This document shows positions 1-11,358 of a stretch of 64,000 nt of DNA, piece after piece. The first letter of the stretch is position 1. Each line of letters opens with the position of its first letter. This DNA comes from Euonymus europaeus. Lineage: Eukaryota; Streptophyta; Magnoliopsida; Celastrales; Celastraceae. The notes under the pieces were generated by a model, which saw only the letters and a list, made by a program, of their open reading frames with translations, did no database searches and was not told the DNA's origin. Location of the stretch: positions 7,703,001 through 7,767,000 of the forward strand of contig OY756972.1 in assembly GCA_963580455.1 (NCBI GenBank), written 5' to 3'. Both the position numbers and the translations under genes were made by a program.

Positions 1-1143
1 CAATTGTGGGTCAGTATCAAAAGCAGTTCGGATGAAGTGTCAGTGGACATGAGCAGATGGTTCGAAGACATGAGCTCGAACGTGATGTTTAGAGTGATTA
101 TGGGCAAACGTTATGGAAATGAGGGACGCGGTGCGGAATGGAAAAAATCTAAGAGAGATTTTACAGAGTTTCTGGGAAAATTTGTAGTGGGTGATGCGTT
201 GCCGTTTTTAAGGTGGTTGGATGTGGGCGGTGATGAGAAGGCAATGAAAAAGACGGCCCAGGAATTGGACCGTTATGTTGAAGATGTGTTGAAAGAGCAT
301 ATGAAGAATAAGAAAATAAATTCAACTGTCCAGGAAGACTTCATGAGCAAATTACTTTCCATACTAGACAACGAGAATGAGATTTATGGTCATAGTACTG
401 CTGATGCAATTAACAAAGCCACATGCGTGGTGAAGTCTTTATCTTTTAAAATTAAGCGTGGATTTGTTATTAATTAACGTTAATTTCTTAATTTAATGTG
501 ACTACAGGGTCTTATCTTGGCGGGATCGCACACAACAACCGTTACTTTGACATGGGCTCTATCCCTACTACTTAACAATCGTGATGTCTTATTGAAGGCA
601 CAACAAGAACTAGACGCACATGTTGGTAAAGAAAGGCTCGTGGAGGAAAGGGACATGAAATCTCTAGTCTACTTAGATGCAATCATAAAGGAAACATTAC
701 GTCTATACCCAGCTGCACCACTTGCGATTCCCCATGAGTCCATAGAAGACTGTACAGTTGCGGGGTACCATATCCCGGCAGGGACTCGACTTCTCGTCAA
801 TCTTTGGAAAATTCATCGTGACCCAACGATATGGGAGGAACCTTGCGAGTTTAGGCCGGAAAGATTTCTCACGACTCACAAGGATTTTGATGTCAAAGGA
901 AACAATCTTGAGCTAATACCATTTGGCAGCGGAAGAAGAATATGCCCTGGAGTCTTGTTTGCGCTACAAGTTTTGCAACTTGCGCTTGCGAATTTGCTTC
1001 ATGGGTTCGATTTTGCAACAACGAACCATGAACCAGTTGATATGACTGCGAGTCCAGGATTGAATAATCTTAAAGCAACACCACTCAAAACCCTCCTCAG
1101 TCCACGCCTACCCAATTATTTGTATGATAAATTGATAATATAG
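1..1143 (+). CDS. Cytochrome P450, CYP82-like, 3' part (partial at window edge)
   Basis: Heme-thiolate monooxygenase, probably ER-anchored and acting in specialised metabolism; the substrate cannot be read from sequence. The gene enters from the left edge already in frame (codon 1 at base 1), so the N-terminal membrane anchor and roughly the first 170-190 residues are missing. I read exon 1 as 1-429, intron 430-507 (GTGAAG...ACAG, 78 bp) and exon 2 as 508-1143, ending at TAG. Exon 2 has the K-helix KETLRLYP, the RPERF motif and the heme loop FGSGRRICPG with its cysteine. The C-terminal part (GFDF, PVDMT, NLKATPL, LSPRLP) and the single intron before the I-helix fit CYP82. The I-helix motif reads AGSHTTT where the family normally has AGSDTTT, so the acidic residue used in oxygen activation is His. 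No stop or frameshift is seen in the visible part. An alternative donor at 427 would shorten the protein by one residue. Confidence 0.92.
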
Positions 1144-1545
1144 TTACAACTAGTTGTTATGGTATTTCAATTTAATAATTGCACGTGAGGCTCCATCAAT
1201 GTGTTGACAAAAACATGAAGAGACTGTTTGGATATATGTAAGTTGTTTATTATTATTACACTACAACAAAACCGACCTACGGCATATAGTGATTATAGAC
1301 AATGGTTATTTACCTCTGACCATTTCAGGCAATGCTATGATAACCGTTGCAACTTTAAATTTTATAGGACGGTTTAACAATATGTTGCTTAAATTCACAA
1401 GGTTAGTGTTGGTCCAAAATGGTGTTTGTTGCAGGTGTGTCAGATATTATAGTATCTCAAACTGTCAAAATAATAAAAATGCACCGATTAGTATCTAACT
1501 AAATCAAATTAATGAATGTACAGATTACCTTGGGATCTTAGTAAT
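1144..1545. other. P450 3' flank; non-coding, CACTA-like start at 1259
   Basis: AT-rich sequence after the P450 stop, with no credible gene. At 1259 it contains CACTACAACAAAAC, which resembles a plant CACTA terminal repeat. It is not the left end of the large CACTA described below, because the 3-bp flank does not match; it may be the remnant end of another element. Confidence 0.45.
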
Positions 1546-1773
1546 CTACATAAATTGACACAACGATAGTTGACATTTAATACTCGACATTAATAGTGGT
1601 TTACAAAAAATATCCTGATGAACAACGTACTGGTAATGAATTGACAATAAATTCACTAAGAAATTCTGAGAATTGTTTTGAGAGAAAGCTCTGTTTGAGA
1701 CCTGTCTCAAATGTGATTTGTCAATGGGCAGCCTTTCTGGGGTTTCTTTTGGCAGTACATTCAACGAAGAACC
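1546..1773 (-). pseudogene. Ty3/gypsy protease fragment, distal side of the CACTA insertion
   Basis: Read on the - strand from 1773, the sequence codes NGSSLNV followed by LPKETPERLPIDKSHLR. This is the stretch directly after the catalytic Asp of plant Ty3/gypsy aspartic proteases (family form DNGSSLNV). The proximal side of the same protein lies 21.8 kb away at 23562-23940, on the other side of the CACTA. After about residue 30 the similarity to the protease region fades, so the fragment is truncated or rearranged near 1665. The identity of the 1546-1665 part is unclear. Confidence 0.75.
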
Positions 1774-1776
1774 ATT

Positions 1777-1788
1777 AACTACAAGAAT
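1777..1788 (+). repeat. CACTA left terminal inverted repeat
   Basis: AACTACAAGAAT, preceded by target duplication ATT (1774-1776). The first base of the CACTA end is A instead of C. Confidence 0.8.
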
Positions 1789-1795
1789 TTTATGA

Positions 1796-2048
1796 ATTTT
1801 CGATGGATTTTTCCATCGGCAATATAATTTACCGACGGAATTCCGACCAACACGTTTTTTGTCGGCAAATTGTTCGTAGGTGATTAATCATTTGACGACA
1901 TATATTATTTCGGTCGGTAAATACCGACGGTTTACCAACCGAAATATGGTCGGTAATAAAATGTTAAAAAATATTTATTTATTTATTCCGTTAGTATGCC
2001 ATCGGTAAAATAAAAATAATTTATTATTATACTTTTTAAAAACGTAGG
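1796..2048. repeat. CACTA left subterminal repeat array
   Basis: Contains many short copies, in both orientations, of motifs such as TACCGACGG, GGTCGGTAA and CCATCGG. Arrays like this are the transposase-accessory (TNPA-like) binding regions of CACTA elements. A matching array lies at 23205-23545, and a few internal copies at 13295-13435. Confidence 0.7.
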
Positions 2049-2053
2049 TAATC

Positions 2054-4206
2054 TGTGACGCCCCGATCAGGGCACGCCGCGGGTGCCCCTCCGGCACCAT
2101 CCTAGGCCACAAGTGCGATCATCCGGCGGACCGAAAATCCTGCGGCATCTCCCCGTATATCGGAGAGTCCCCGCCTGCATTAGAAACGGGCAGCATAAAA
2201 GTTCAATCCATCACACTAGCAACCTAGCAAGGCCTCATGCCTCAATCACATGAAATCCTGATCCTAGGGGCCTCAGGCCATCCACTACCAGCATGCACAA
2301 ATTGATAGTATAATCCAATCAACAAATTCATAATATCATATAACCATAAAACAACTCGGCATACATCATGCATACACCCACCGGTGCCGAATGGTTATAA
2401 ATATATCATGAATAAACATCAATACATCATACACAAAATACGTGCTTAGAGTATCTCTCCAACACCCACATCCTACCTAGGGCCATCCATGTCACATCCC
2501 GCCATCACTGATCCGCTCCACTGGTACCTGTACCTGTACTGGTATCACCTGTAGGGAGGAAAGGAAAAGTAGAGAGTGAGCAAGAAGCTCAATAGGGTTA
2601 AGAGTAAAATGAGTATAAGCCGAATCTGAAACAATAGGCTATGCAACAATATGTAACTACCACATACACGTATACTCAACAGACACATAAACATCAACCC
2701 AGGCAATCCCCTCAATGAGCAACCTCATCGATACCATCACTTGTCTCATGAAATATCGAACGTCAGCAAGCTCACCAAATCAACTCATCAATATCATGGT
2801 CGCTAACCATGACTATTGAATAGGAGCAAGCTCCCCAACATCAACGCTCATGGATTACCCGGTTGCGTGATCCTATCACGCTCGCACCATTCCCAGCAAG
2901 GTCCCTCATTGACCATACCTCTAGTGCGTTATCCTACTTGGAGTTCACATGACTCAGTGGTAACTCTCATCACCTCGTCATCCCTCCAAGTAGCTTTCAA
3001 GAATCCTAAGGAGTCCCAAGTCCATACCCGGTCCCCAATGCAACTCTAATGCATTTATGCCATGACATGCCGAAAAGATATATATATGAACATCCTACAT
3101 ATATATATATACATAACTATCATGATGCATGAACGGAAATCACATCGTGCCAATAGTGATGGAACACACACAATCGGGTCATGCAATCATCAAGAATTAA
3201 CAATAATCCACAATTAGGGTTCGTTTCCCCTTAGGAGCAATTAAGGCGGAAACACAAATAAAACGACCAATGAGGAATCGAAACGCTCTTAAAATATCGA
3301 GAATAAATGATAGAAAGAATGGTTGGAAATCCCCTACCTCGTGTCGAGCAATTTACCACAAATCCCCAAATTCCTTTCCTAGGGTTCCGGTTTTCCCACA
3401 CCTACAATGTGGTGAAACCGAACCCTCACACGCATCAATATATCAACGACAACTCATATAAACATCAATTAAATCAATAAATTCGAAATCACTTACTTCT
3501 CTCTCTAGAAATTCCTTCCAAACTCCTCCAAACTCACTTCAAGCTCAACTCAACTCCAAAACACAAACAAATCTACATAAACATCCAAAATCAACCTATA
3601 ATCAACATATCTAAAGCATGGAACTCATCTCCCTAAGAATCAAACGAATCTAGGAAAACCTAGAAATTCCAAAAACTAAGAAAAACTTACCAAATCTCCA
3701 AAATCCACCTTGAATCCTCCTTGATAAGCTTCAAGAGTCACCAAGTCACAATCCCAAGGCCAAACTCTTGCTAAAACTTCCTTCTCTCTCTTCTTCTCTC
3801 TCTAGTCGGGCTCTCCAAGAAATTTCTCTTTCTCCATTCTCTGCCTACTTTGTAGGCTTAACCGTCCGGACTCCTCGGTAGGCTGTCCGGACGGTCTACT
3901 GTTCACAGCACCAAAATTGCTCCCTCAAAATATCTCTGCCTCAGTTCTAGCATAAACCGTCCGGAAGGATGTTTAGGGTGTCCAGACGGTATTTGTTTTT
4001 CAGAAACCCAGTTTTTCTCAAATTTATTTTCCGGCTCGATTCAAGCTTCGATTTGATATATTATGGCCCAGAAACAGACATGTATACTAAAAGTTATGAC
4101 CCATTTATCGAACCAAGCTCAAAACTACTTTTCCATGATTCCGTAATTCACGGATCATCCGTAATTCGACTCAAAACTAATTTTTTTTTTGGGTTGGGGT
4201 TTCACA
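2054..4206 (-). repeat. 3' LTR of the Tekay-like element
   Basis: 2153 bp, starting TGTGACGCCCCGATC and ending GGGGTTTCACA as read on + . It is the partner of 9094-11353 and lacks a 90-bp stretch present there (about 10881-10970). It carries two paired CCGTCCGGACGG-type inverted motifs at 3861-3895 and 3956-3990. Confidence 0.92.
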
Positions 4207-4692
4207 TCCTTCCCCCCTTAATAAAATTTCATCTCGAAATTTAACCACACACGTACCTGAATCTCCGAACAACTTCGGGTACTTCTCGTTCATTCTGGAT
4301 TCCAACTCCCAAGTTGCTTCTTCAACTCCGTGATACATCCTCATCACTTTTACTAATGAAATCACACTCGACCTCGTGACCTTGTTCTGTCGGTCTATAA
4401 TTTTTACCGGTTGAAGAGTGTAACTCCCATCTTCTTCAACTTCTAACGTAGTCCAATCTATCACATGCGACGGATCCGGCTCATAATTTCGAAGCATTGA
4501 TACATGAAATACATTGTGAACTTTCTCAAGCTTCGGTGGAAGTGCCAAACGGTACGCCACCGGTCCAACTGCCTCAAGAATCTCAAATGGCCCCATAAAT
4601 CTCGGTGCCAACTTCCCATGCTTACTATACCTCTGAATTCCACGTCTTGGACTCACCTTCAAGAAAACTTTATCGCCTACCGCGAACTCCAA
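4177..4692 (-). pseudogene. Integrase C-terminal domain plus chromodomain (Tekay-like pol)
   Basis: C-terminal part of the polyprotein. The integrase SH3-like region reads FAVGDKVFLKVSPRRGIQRY then GKLAPRFMGPFEIL and HNVFHVSMLRNY. A chromodomain-like end follows (VKIIDRQNKVTRSS ... VMRMYHGVEEATWELE), which in chromoviruses targets integration to marked chromatin. The frame runs through the polypurine tract about 30 bp into the 3' LTR. It is separated from the integrase core by a stop between 4692 and 4732. Confidence 0.88.
4207..4219 (-). other. Polypurine tract of the Tekay-like element
   Basis: On the - strand this reads AAGGGGGGAAGGA directly against the 3' LTR, the expected plus-strand DNA priming site. 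Confidence 0.8.
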
Positions 4693-4731
4693 AGGCCTCC
4701 TCCTCCGGTCAGCATAAGACTTATGTCGGCT

Positions 4732-5301
4732 CTACGTAGTGATCAACCGCCTTCGGATCTCATCCACTCTCTCTCGAGCTTCCTTGACCATTTTCGGTCC
4801 TGAAATAACTTTCTCACCAACCTCTGCCCAACACAAAGGCGACCTACAAGGCCTCCCGTAGAGCGCCTCATAAGGTGCCATTCCGATACTACTTTGGAAA
4901 GAGTTGTTATACACAAACTCTGCCAAATGTAAGTACCGATCCCAACTTCCTCCAAAATCAACTACACATGTCCGTAGCATATAGTCCAAAATCTGTATGG
5001 TTCTCTCACTCTGCCCATCACTCTGAGGATGATAAGCTGTAGAGAAATCCAACTTCGTAACCAAGGCCTCCCGTAAGCTACTCCAGAATCTACCTGTGAA
5101 CCGCGGGTCTCGGTCCGACACAATAGATAATGGAATTCCGTGAAGTCTCACAATCTCGTTGACATACATAGTACTCAAGGTCTCCAACGAATCCGTCTTG
5201 TTCATGGGTAAAAAGTGTGTAGACTTGGTCAATCTGTCCACTATCACCCAAACCGTGTCATGCCGTCTCTGAGTCATTGGCAATGCCGTCACAAAGTCCA
5301 T
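4732..5301 (-). pseudogene. Integrase catalytic core (Tekay-like pol)
   Basis: DDE integrase core that joins element DNA into the host. Visible blocks are MDFVTALPM, VDRLTKSTHFLP, the second acidic block SDRDPRFTGRFW, and AYHPQSDGQSERTIQ with the catalytic Glu. All three catalytic acids appear intact. The open frame ends about 40 bp before the next domain. Confidence 0.88.
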
Positions 5302-5313
5302 CGTGATCTTCTC

Positions 5314-5622
5314 TCACTTCCATTGTGCTACCGGTAAGGGTTGCAACAATCCAGCTGGTCTCTGATGCTCTGCCTTCACTTGTTGACAAGTAAGGCACTT
5401 CGTCACTAATATAGCAACATCGGCTTTTATGCCCCTCCACCAGAAACTCTGCTTCAAATCTCGGTACATCTTCGTACCCCCGGGATGCATGGCAAACTTG
5501 GAATGATGTGATTCCTTTAGAATCTCTTGTCTCAACTCATCATCATCGGGAACTACTAGTCTTCCCACATACTGTACTCCCCCATCAATCCCTCGAACCC
5601 ATCTAGAACTATCATCAATCAC
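5314..5622 (-). pseudogene. Integrase HHCC zinc-binding domain (Tekay-like pol)
   Basis: N-terminal integrase domain with the His/Cys set seen in HHSKFAMHPGGTKMYRDLKQ and CLTCQQVKAEHQ. It is in a separate open frame from both RNase H and the integrase core, so this copy has stops or frameshifts on either side. Confidence 0.85.
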
Positions 5623-5643
5623 ATCAAAAGTTGGATCTCCGTT

Positions 5644-6234
5644 CTATGCATCTATAACTTTTTGCACCATCTTCGGTCTCGAAGTCAGACAACTCAAATA
5701 CACCTTTTCTTCTTGCTCTCGCAACTCTAATCCGAACTGGTTGATTGTCTCCACAATCTCCCACTTATGCATGAATAAACTGGCAACCTTCTGCTTCCTA
5801 CTCAATGCATCCGCAACCACATTCGCTTTACCATGATGGTATTGCAAATTAAAATCAAAATCCTCCAAGTACTCCATCCACCGCCTTTGCCGTAAGTTCA
5901 ACTCTTTTTGGGTGAATAAGTACTTGAGGCTTTTGTGATCCGAGAACACCTCAAACGTCTCTCCGTAGAGATAGTACCTCCACTACTTAAGAGCAAATAC
6001 CACTGCCGCCAACTCCAGATCATGCACTGGATAATTCCTCTCATGTGTCTTCAGCAACCTTGAACCATACTCTATCACTCGGCCCTGTTGCATCAACACA
6101 CAACCTAAACCGACTCCAAACGCATCGCAATACACCCGGTAGCCTACATTTCTTTCAGGAACCACTAACACTGGAGGTGTTGTCAACCTCTTCTTCAACT
6201 CCTCAAATGCGGCCTCACACTCGTCTGTCCACAC
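5644..6234 (-). pseudogene. RNase H domain (Tekay-like pol)
   Basis: Two open segments (6234-5983 and 5949-5644) cover one RNase H domain: [15 protein letters not shown] with the first catalytic Asp, [16 protein letters not shown] with the catalytic Glu, then [20 protein letters not shown] and [17 protein letters not shown] stop between them interrupts the domain (expected WRHYL context). It degrades RNA in the RNA/DNA hybrid during reverse transcription. Confidence 0.88.
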
Positions 6235-7517
6235 AAACGGTGTGCCCTTCTTTGTAAGCTACTCCGAATCTCTGTCACATTCTTTGGTCTCTCCCAATTC
6301 AAAATCGAGTCAACTTTGGAGTAGTCAACCGTTATGCCTTCTTGAGTGATCACATGGCCTAGGAACTTCACTTCCGTGGCCCAAAATTCATACTTACTCA
6401 ATTTAGCATACAATTGATTCTCCCTCAACATCTGTAACACTACCCTCAAGTGTTCCTCATGTTCTTCCTCTGTAAGAGAATAAATCAATATGTCATCTAT
6501 AAACACCACCACAAACTCATCCAAAAACAGTCTAAGAACCCTTTGCATTAGGTCCATGAACACCGCTGGGGCATTTGTCAACCCAAACGGCATCACAAGA
6601 AACTCATAATGCCCATAACGAGTTCTAAACGCTGTTTTCTGGATATCCTCATCCTTAATCCTCAACTGATGGTAACCCAACCTCAAATCAATCTTAGAGA
6701 AATGCCTAGCACCTCTCAATTGGTCAAACAAATCATTGATCCTAGGCAATGGATACTTATTCCTCACTGTAACCTTATTCAACTGCCTATAATCAATACA
6801 AATCCTCAAACTTCCGTCTTTCTTCTTGACGAATAAAACTGGTGCCCCCCACGGGGACACACTCGGTCTAATGAATCCCAAGTCTTGCAACTTATCTAAT
6901 TGAGAACTCAATTCCTTCAACTCTGCTGGAGCCATCCGATATGGCAAAATCGAAATCGGCTTGACATTCGGATGCAATTCAATAGCAAAATCAATCTCCC
7001 TCTTCGGAGGTAATCCCGGCAACTCTTCCAGAAATACATCCATAAATTCTTCCACTACCCGAATCATAGTAGTCACATCTCCCTTAGGAGCCGACGTCAC
7101 CAAACTTGCTACCCTACAATCCTGATACGAAGGGTTATCCATGAAATGCGGACATGGCATCCCCTTCGATCCCTGTAAGTGAATCACCCCACCCTCAGGT
7201 ACTCTAAGAGTGATCCTCCTTTGCCAAAAATCAAGCACTCCTTGGTGCTTTGTCAACCAATCTACTCCGAGTATCACATCGAAGTCTTTGAAATCTAATA
7301 CATACAAATCGGCTTGTAGAGACATTTCTCCAAACCGACACTCACATCCGAACACCACCCCCTCCAGCGTAGTAAAGTGCCCAAATGGTGAGGACACCGT
7401 AAACATTCTCCTAAACGGCGAAATCTCTACCGCTAGTGCGTTTGCTAACAAACTAGTAATAAATGATGAGGTAGCTCCAGAATCAAACAAAACTCTTGCC
7501 CAACAATTCGAAATCAA
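6195..7517 (-). pseudogene. Protease and reverse transcriptase (Tekay-like pol)
   Basis: Longest open stretch of the element (440 residues). The aspartic protease active site is [10 protein letters not shown] near the N-terminus. The reverse transcriptase follows: [64 protein letters not shown] and the catalytic [10 protein letters not shown]. The end of the frame diverges after the ITQEGITVD block because of a frameshift before RNase H. The RT catalytic residues are intact. Confidence 0.92.
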
Positions 7518-7564
7518 GAATGTACCTCCAATGAAGTTGGGATGCTCCTATGCCTCCTGATGTC

Positions 7565-8916
7565 CCATAGCAAAGACACGACCATCCGTCAGTGCATACT
7601 GCTGCTGCTAAGACTGTCTGCCTCCAACTCGCCCTCTCCCTCCCGATGGAACAGTGGAAGGAAGAGTTGGAGGTGGTACCCCCGGTATCTGAGGCTGATG
7701 TTGTCCTCCCTGGTTACCCTACGAACATTCACTCTTCTTGTGGCCCATCTTGCCACAACCATAGCACTTAAACCCAGAAGCTCTGCACTCATTCCTCATG
7801 TGCCACTCTTTTCCACACTTGTAGCACGTCACCTTGCCCCCTTGAGGCCTTGGACCTTGCCTCGGTCCCCTCCCGGATGACGAAAATTAGTCTTTTGCTT
7901 CTTGTGGTTACCACCACCACCACTGCTACCCTCAGTCACTAGACGCTTCCTCTGAGCCATATTCCGCTCACTCAACTCAAAGTCCAACGCCATCTCAACT
8001 GTATCATCATACGATATCACTCTAGTGGCCATCACCATCCTCCCAAGACTGCGTAGCAACCCATCTCGGTACCTTGCTGCCTTCTTTGCATCGGTAGGAG
8101 CACACTCTTTCCCAAACCGATACAACTCCTTAAAGTGCTTAGTGTACTGAGACACCGTCATCTCTGATGTCTGCAATAAATCCAGAAACTGTTTGGTCTT
8201 TTCCGTCTATAAAGGTCTCGGCACAAACTTCTACATGAACAACTGCTCAAAAAAGGTCCAAGTCAGCTTATTCCGCCTCTGACCCATGGACATCCACCAT
8301 TCATAGGCCACTCCACTCAGATAATAAAACACAAACTTCACCCGTCGTTCATCGGGTATCTCCAATGTGTCCATCCTCATGCTCAACTGATTGAACTACT
8401 CCTCCGCCCCTACACCCTTTCCATCCTCAGAAAAGGTTGGAGGAGAAGTCCTCCTCAGCTGATCCACCTCATACATACCCCTTCCAGCTCTCGGTGCTGT
8501 AGCCACCTTAGTAGTAGCCTCAGGTACCACTCCTTTAGTACGAGTGCCAGTTGCACCTATCGCCTGAGCCACTGCTTGTGCTATCGTCTGTGTCTGTGTC
8601 TGCACCATACTCATCATGAAACTAGCTAGCCCCTCCATCGTCACCGGTTGCCCCCATTTACCAACAGGATCAATAGGTCCTGCAGGTGGTGCCTGCTGAT
8701 CAACACTCTCAGTCAATAGTCCCTCATGAACTATCTCCTCATCTCTAAACTCCAGATCCATATTCGGAACCGAATCCTCAGTGCTAGGTGTGCCTCTAGT
8801 AACACGCTCCACCCCAACACTACGGCCTCTACCACGGCTCTACCAACTCCCCGTCGGCCTCTGCCACGAGGTACCTCAGTCCCACTCTCGGACCTAGTAG
8901 TTCTACGGGTATTCAT
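7565..8916 (-). pseudogene. gag with two CCHC zinc knuckles (Tekay-like)
   Basis: Capsid/nucleocapsid region. It begins at an ATG at 8916 (MNTRRTTRSESGTEVPRGRG), shifts frame near 8850, and continues through the capsid-like middle (VKFVFYYLSGVAYEWW, QTSEMTVSQYTKHFKELYRF). Two zinc knuckles lie at about 7740-7830 (CYKCGKEWHMRNEC and CYGCGKMGHKKSEC). Several stops occur between 8177 and 8395 and near 7730. The order and motifs are typical of plant chromovirus gag. Confidence 0.8.
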
Positions 8917-9078
8917 CTGGATGGCAAACAGACAATACCATTTAACACGCAACTCAACAGAGGATTTACTAGGGATAAAAAAACATACCAAATCAGCAGT
9001 GGTTGTGACATGGCCTGGATTACACTACTCATTCATCTAGGACCCATCCCCGATCCTACATATAAACAAACTAACCTC

Positions 9079-9093
9079 CCTCCGATACCAAAT
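9079..9093 (-). other. Primer binding site (tRNA-iMet type) of the Tekay-like element
   Basis: On the - strand it reads TTGGTATCGGAGGG just inside the 5' LTR, close to TGGTATCAGAGC, the complement of the initiator tRNA-Met 3' end (10 of 12 match). Confidence 0.8.
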
Positions 9094-11353
9094 TGCGACG
9101 CCTCGATCAAGGCACGCCACGGGTGCCCCTCAGGCACCGTCCTAGGCCACTAGTGCGATCATCCAGCGGACCGAAAATCCGGCGGCATCTCCCCGTATCT
9201 CGGAGAGTCCCCGCCTGTATCAGAAATGCGTAGCATAAAAGTTTAATCCATCATACTAGCAACCTAGCAAGGCCTCAGGCCTCAGGCCTCAATCACATGC
9301 AATCCTGATCCTAGGGGCCTCAGGCCATCCACTACCAACATGCACAAACTGATAGTATAATCCAATCAACAAATTCACAATATCATATAACCATAAAACA
9401 ACTCAGCATACATCATGCATACACCCACCGGTGCCGAATGGTTATAAATATATCAAGAATAAACATCAATACATCATACACAAAATATGTGCTTAGAGTA
9501 TCTCTCTAGCACCCACATCCTACCCAGGGCCATCCATGTCACATCCCGCCATCAATGATCCGCTCCACTGATACCCGTACCTGTACCAGTATCACCTGTA
9601 GGGAGGAAAGGAAAAGTAGAGAGTGAGAAAGATGCTCAATAAGGTTAAGAGTAAAATGAGTATAAGCCGAATCTGAAACAATAGGCTATGCAACAATATG
9701 TAACTACCACATGCACGTATACTCAACAAACACATAAACGTCAACCTGGGAAATCCCCTTAACGAGCAACCTCATCGATACCATAGCTTATCTCATGCAA
9801 TATCGAACGTGAGCAAGCTCACCAAATCAACTCATCAATATCATGGTCGCTAACCATGACTATTGAATAGGAGCAAGCTCCCCAACATCAACGTTCATGG
9901 ATTACCCGGTTGTGTGATCCTATCACGCCCGCACCATTCCCGGCAAGGTCCCTCATTGACCATACCTCTAGTGCGTTATCCTACTTGGAGTTCACATGAC
10001 TCAGTGGTAACTCTCATCACCTCGTCATCCCTCTAAGTAGCTTTCAAGAATCCTAAGGAGTCTCGAGTCCATACCCGGTCCCTAATGTAACTCTAATGCA
10101 TTTATGCCACGACATGCCGAAAAGATATATATATATATATGAACATCCTACATATATATATACATAACTATCATGATGCATGAACGGAAATCACATTGTG
10201 CCCATATGTGATGGAACACACACAATCGGGTCATGGAATCATCAAGAATTAACAATAATCCACAATTAGGGTTCGTTTCCCCTTAGGAGCAATTAAGGCG
10301 GAAACACAAATAAAACGACCAATGAGGAATCGAAATGCTCTTAAAATATCAAGAATAAATGATAGAAAGAATGGTTGAAAATCCCCTACCTCGTGTCGAG
10401 CAATTTACCACAAATCCTCAAATTCCTTTCCTAGGGTTCCGGTTTGCCCAAACTTACAATGTGGCAAAACCGAACCCTCACACGCATCAATATATCAACC
10501 ACAACTCATATAAACATCAATTAAATCAATAAATTCGAAATCACTTACTTCTCTCTCTAGAAATTCCTTCCAAAATCCTCCAAACTCACTTCAAGCTCAA
10601 CTCCAAAACACAAACAAATCTACCTAAACATACAAAATCAACCTATAATCAACATATCTAAAGCATGGAACTCATCTCCCTAAGAATCAAACGAATCTAG
10701 GAAAACCTAGAAATTCCAAAAACTAAGAAAAACTTACCAAATTTCCAAAATCCACCTTGGATCGTCCTTGATAAGCTTCAAGAGTCACCAAGCCACAATC
10801 CCCAAGCCAAACTCTTGCTAAAACTTCCTTCTCTCTCTTCTTCTCTCTCTCTTTCTCTCTCTAGTCGGGCTCTCTAAGAAATAATATGCAGGAATTGTCT
10901 AAAACTGAGCTTAAAAACTGATTTCCCGATAGCCGTCTGGACGCCTAAAATGGCCGTCCGGGCGCTTACCTCTTTCTCCATTCTCTGCCTACTTTGTAGG
11001 CTTAACCGTCCGGACGCCTCGATAGGTTGTCCGAACGGTCTACTGTTCACAGCACCAAAATTTCTCCCTCAAAATTTCTCTGCCTCAGTTCCAGCACAAA
11101 CCGTCCGGACGGATGTTTAGGGTGTCTGGACGGTTTTTGTTTTTCAAAAACCCAGTTTTTCTCAAATTTATTTTCCGGCTCGGTTCAAGCTTCGATTTGA
11201 TATATTATGTCCCGGAAAGGGACATGTATACTAAAAGTTATGACCCATTTATATCGAACCAAGGTCAAAACTACTTTTCCATGATTCCGTACTTCACGGA
11301 TCATCCGTAATTCGACTCAGCACTAAATTTTTTTTTTGGGTCGGGGTTTCACA
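9094..11353 (-). repeat. 5' LTR of the Tekay-like element
   Basis: 2260 bp, partner of 2054-4206. It carries an extra 90 bp (about 10881-10970) that itself contains one more degenerate CCGTCC/GGACG pair. It also has an expanded AT run near 10125-10140. It holds the element's promoter on the - strand, but I cannot place a reliable TATA box. Confidence 0.92.
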
Positions 11354-11358
11354 TAATC

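Larger units (their letters stand above)
2054..11353 (-). mobile_element. Ty3/gypsy LTR retrotransposon, Tekay/Del-like chromovirus, nested in the CACTA
   Basis: 9300 bp element with LTRs at 2054-4206 and 9094-11353, ending TG...CA, and perfect 5-bp target duplication TAATC (2049-2053 and 11354-11358). It reads on the - strand, so the 5' LTR is the right one. A primer site complementary to tRNA-iMet lies just inside the right LTR, and a polypurine tract just inside the left. The order gag, protease, RT, RNase H, integrase, chromodomain is that of a chromovirus. LTRs over 2 kb and a C-terminal chromodomain point to the Tekay/Del lineage. The reading frame is broken by several stops and frameshifts, so this copy is not autonomous. 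Confidence 0.93.

Noticed and set aside
1259..1272. CACTACAACAAAAC as the left end of the large CACTA
   Set aside because: The flanking 3 bases (TTA) do not match the right-hand ATT, and the inner sequence is unlike the right end. The site at 1777 matches in TSD, inner sequence and host-protein continuity.
4504..4803. + strand open frame overlapping integrase
   Set aside because: Antisense shadow of the well-supported - strand integrase; similar + frames at 6045, 6609 and 7210 were dismissed for the same reason.
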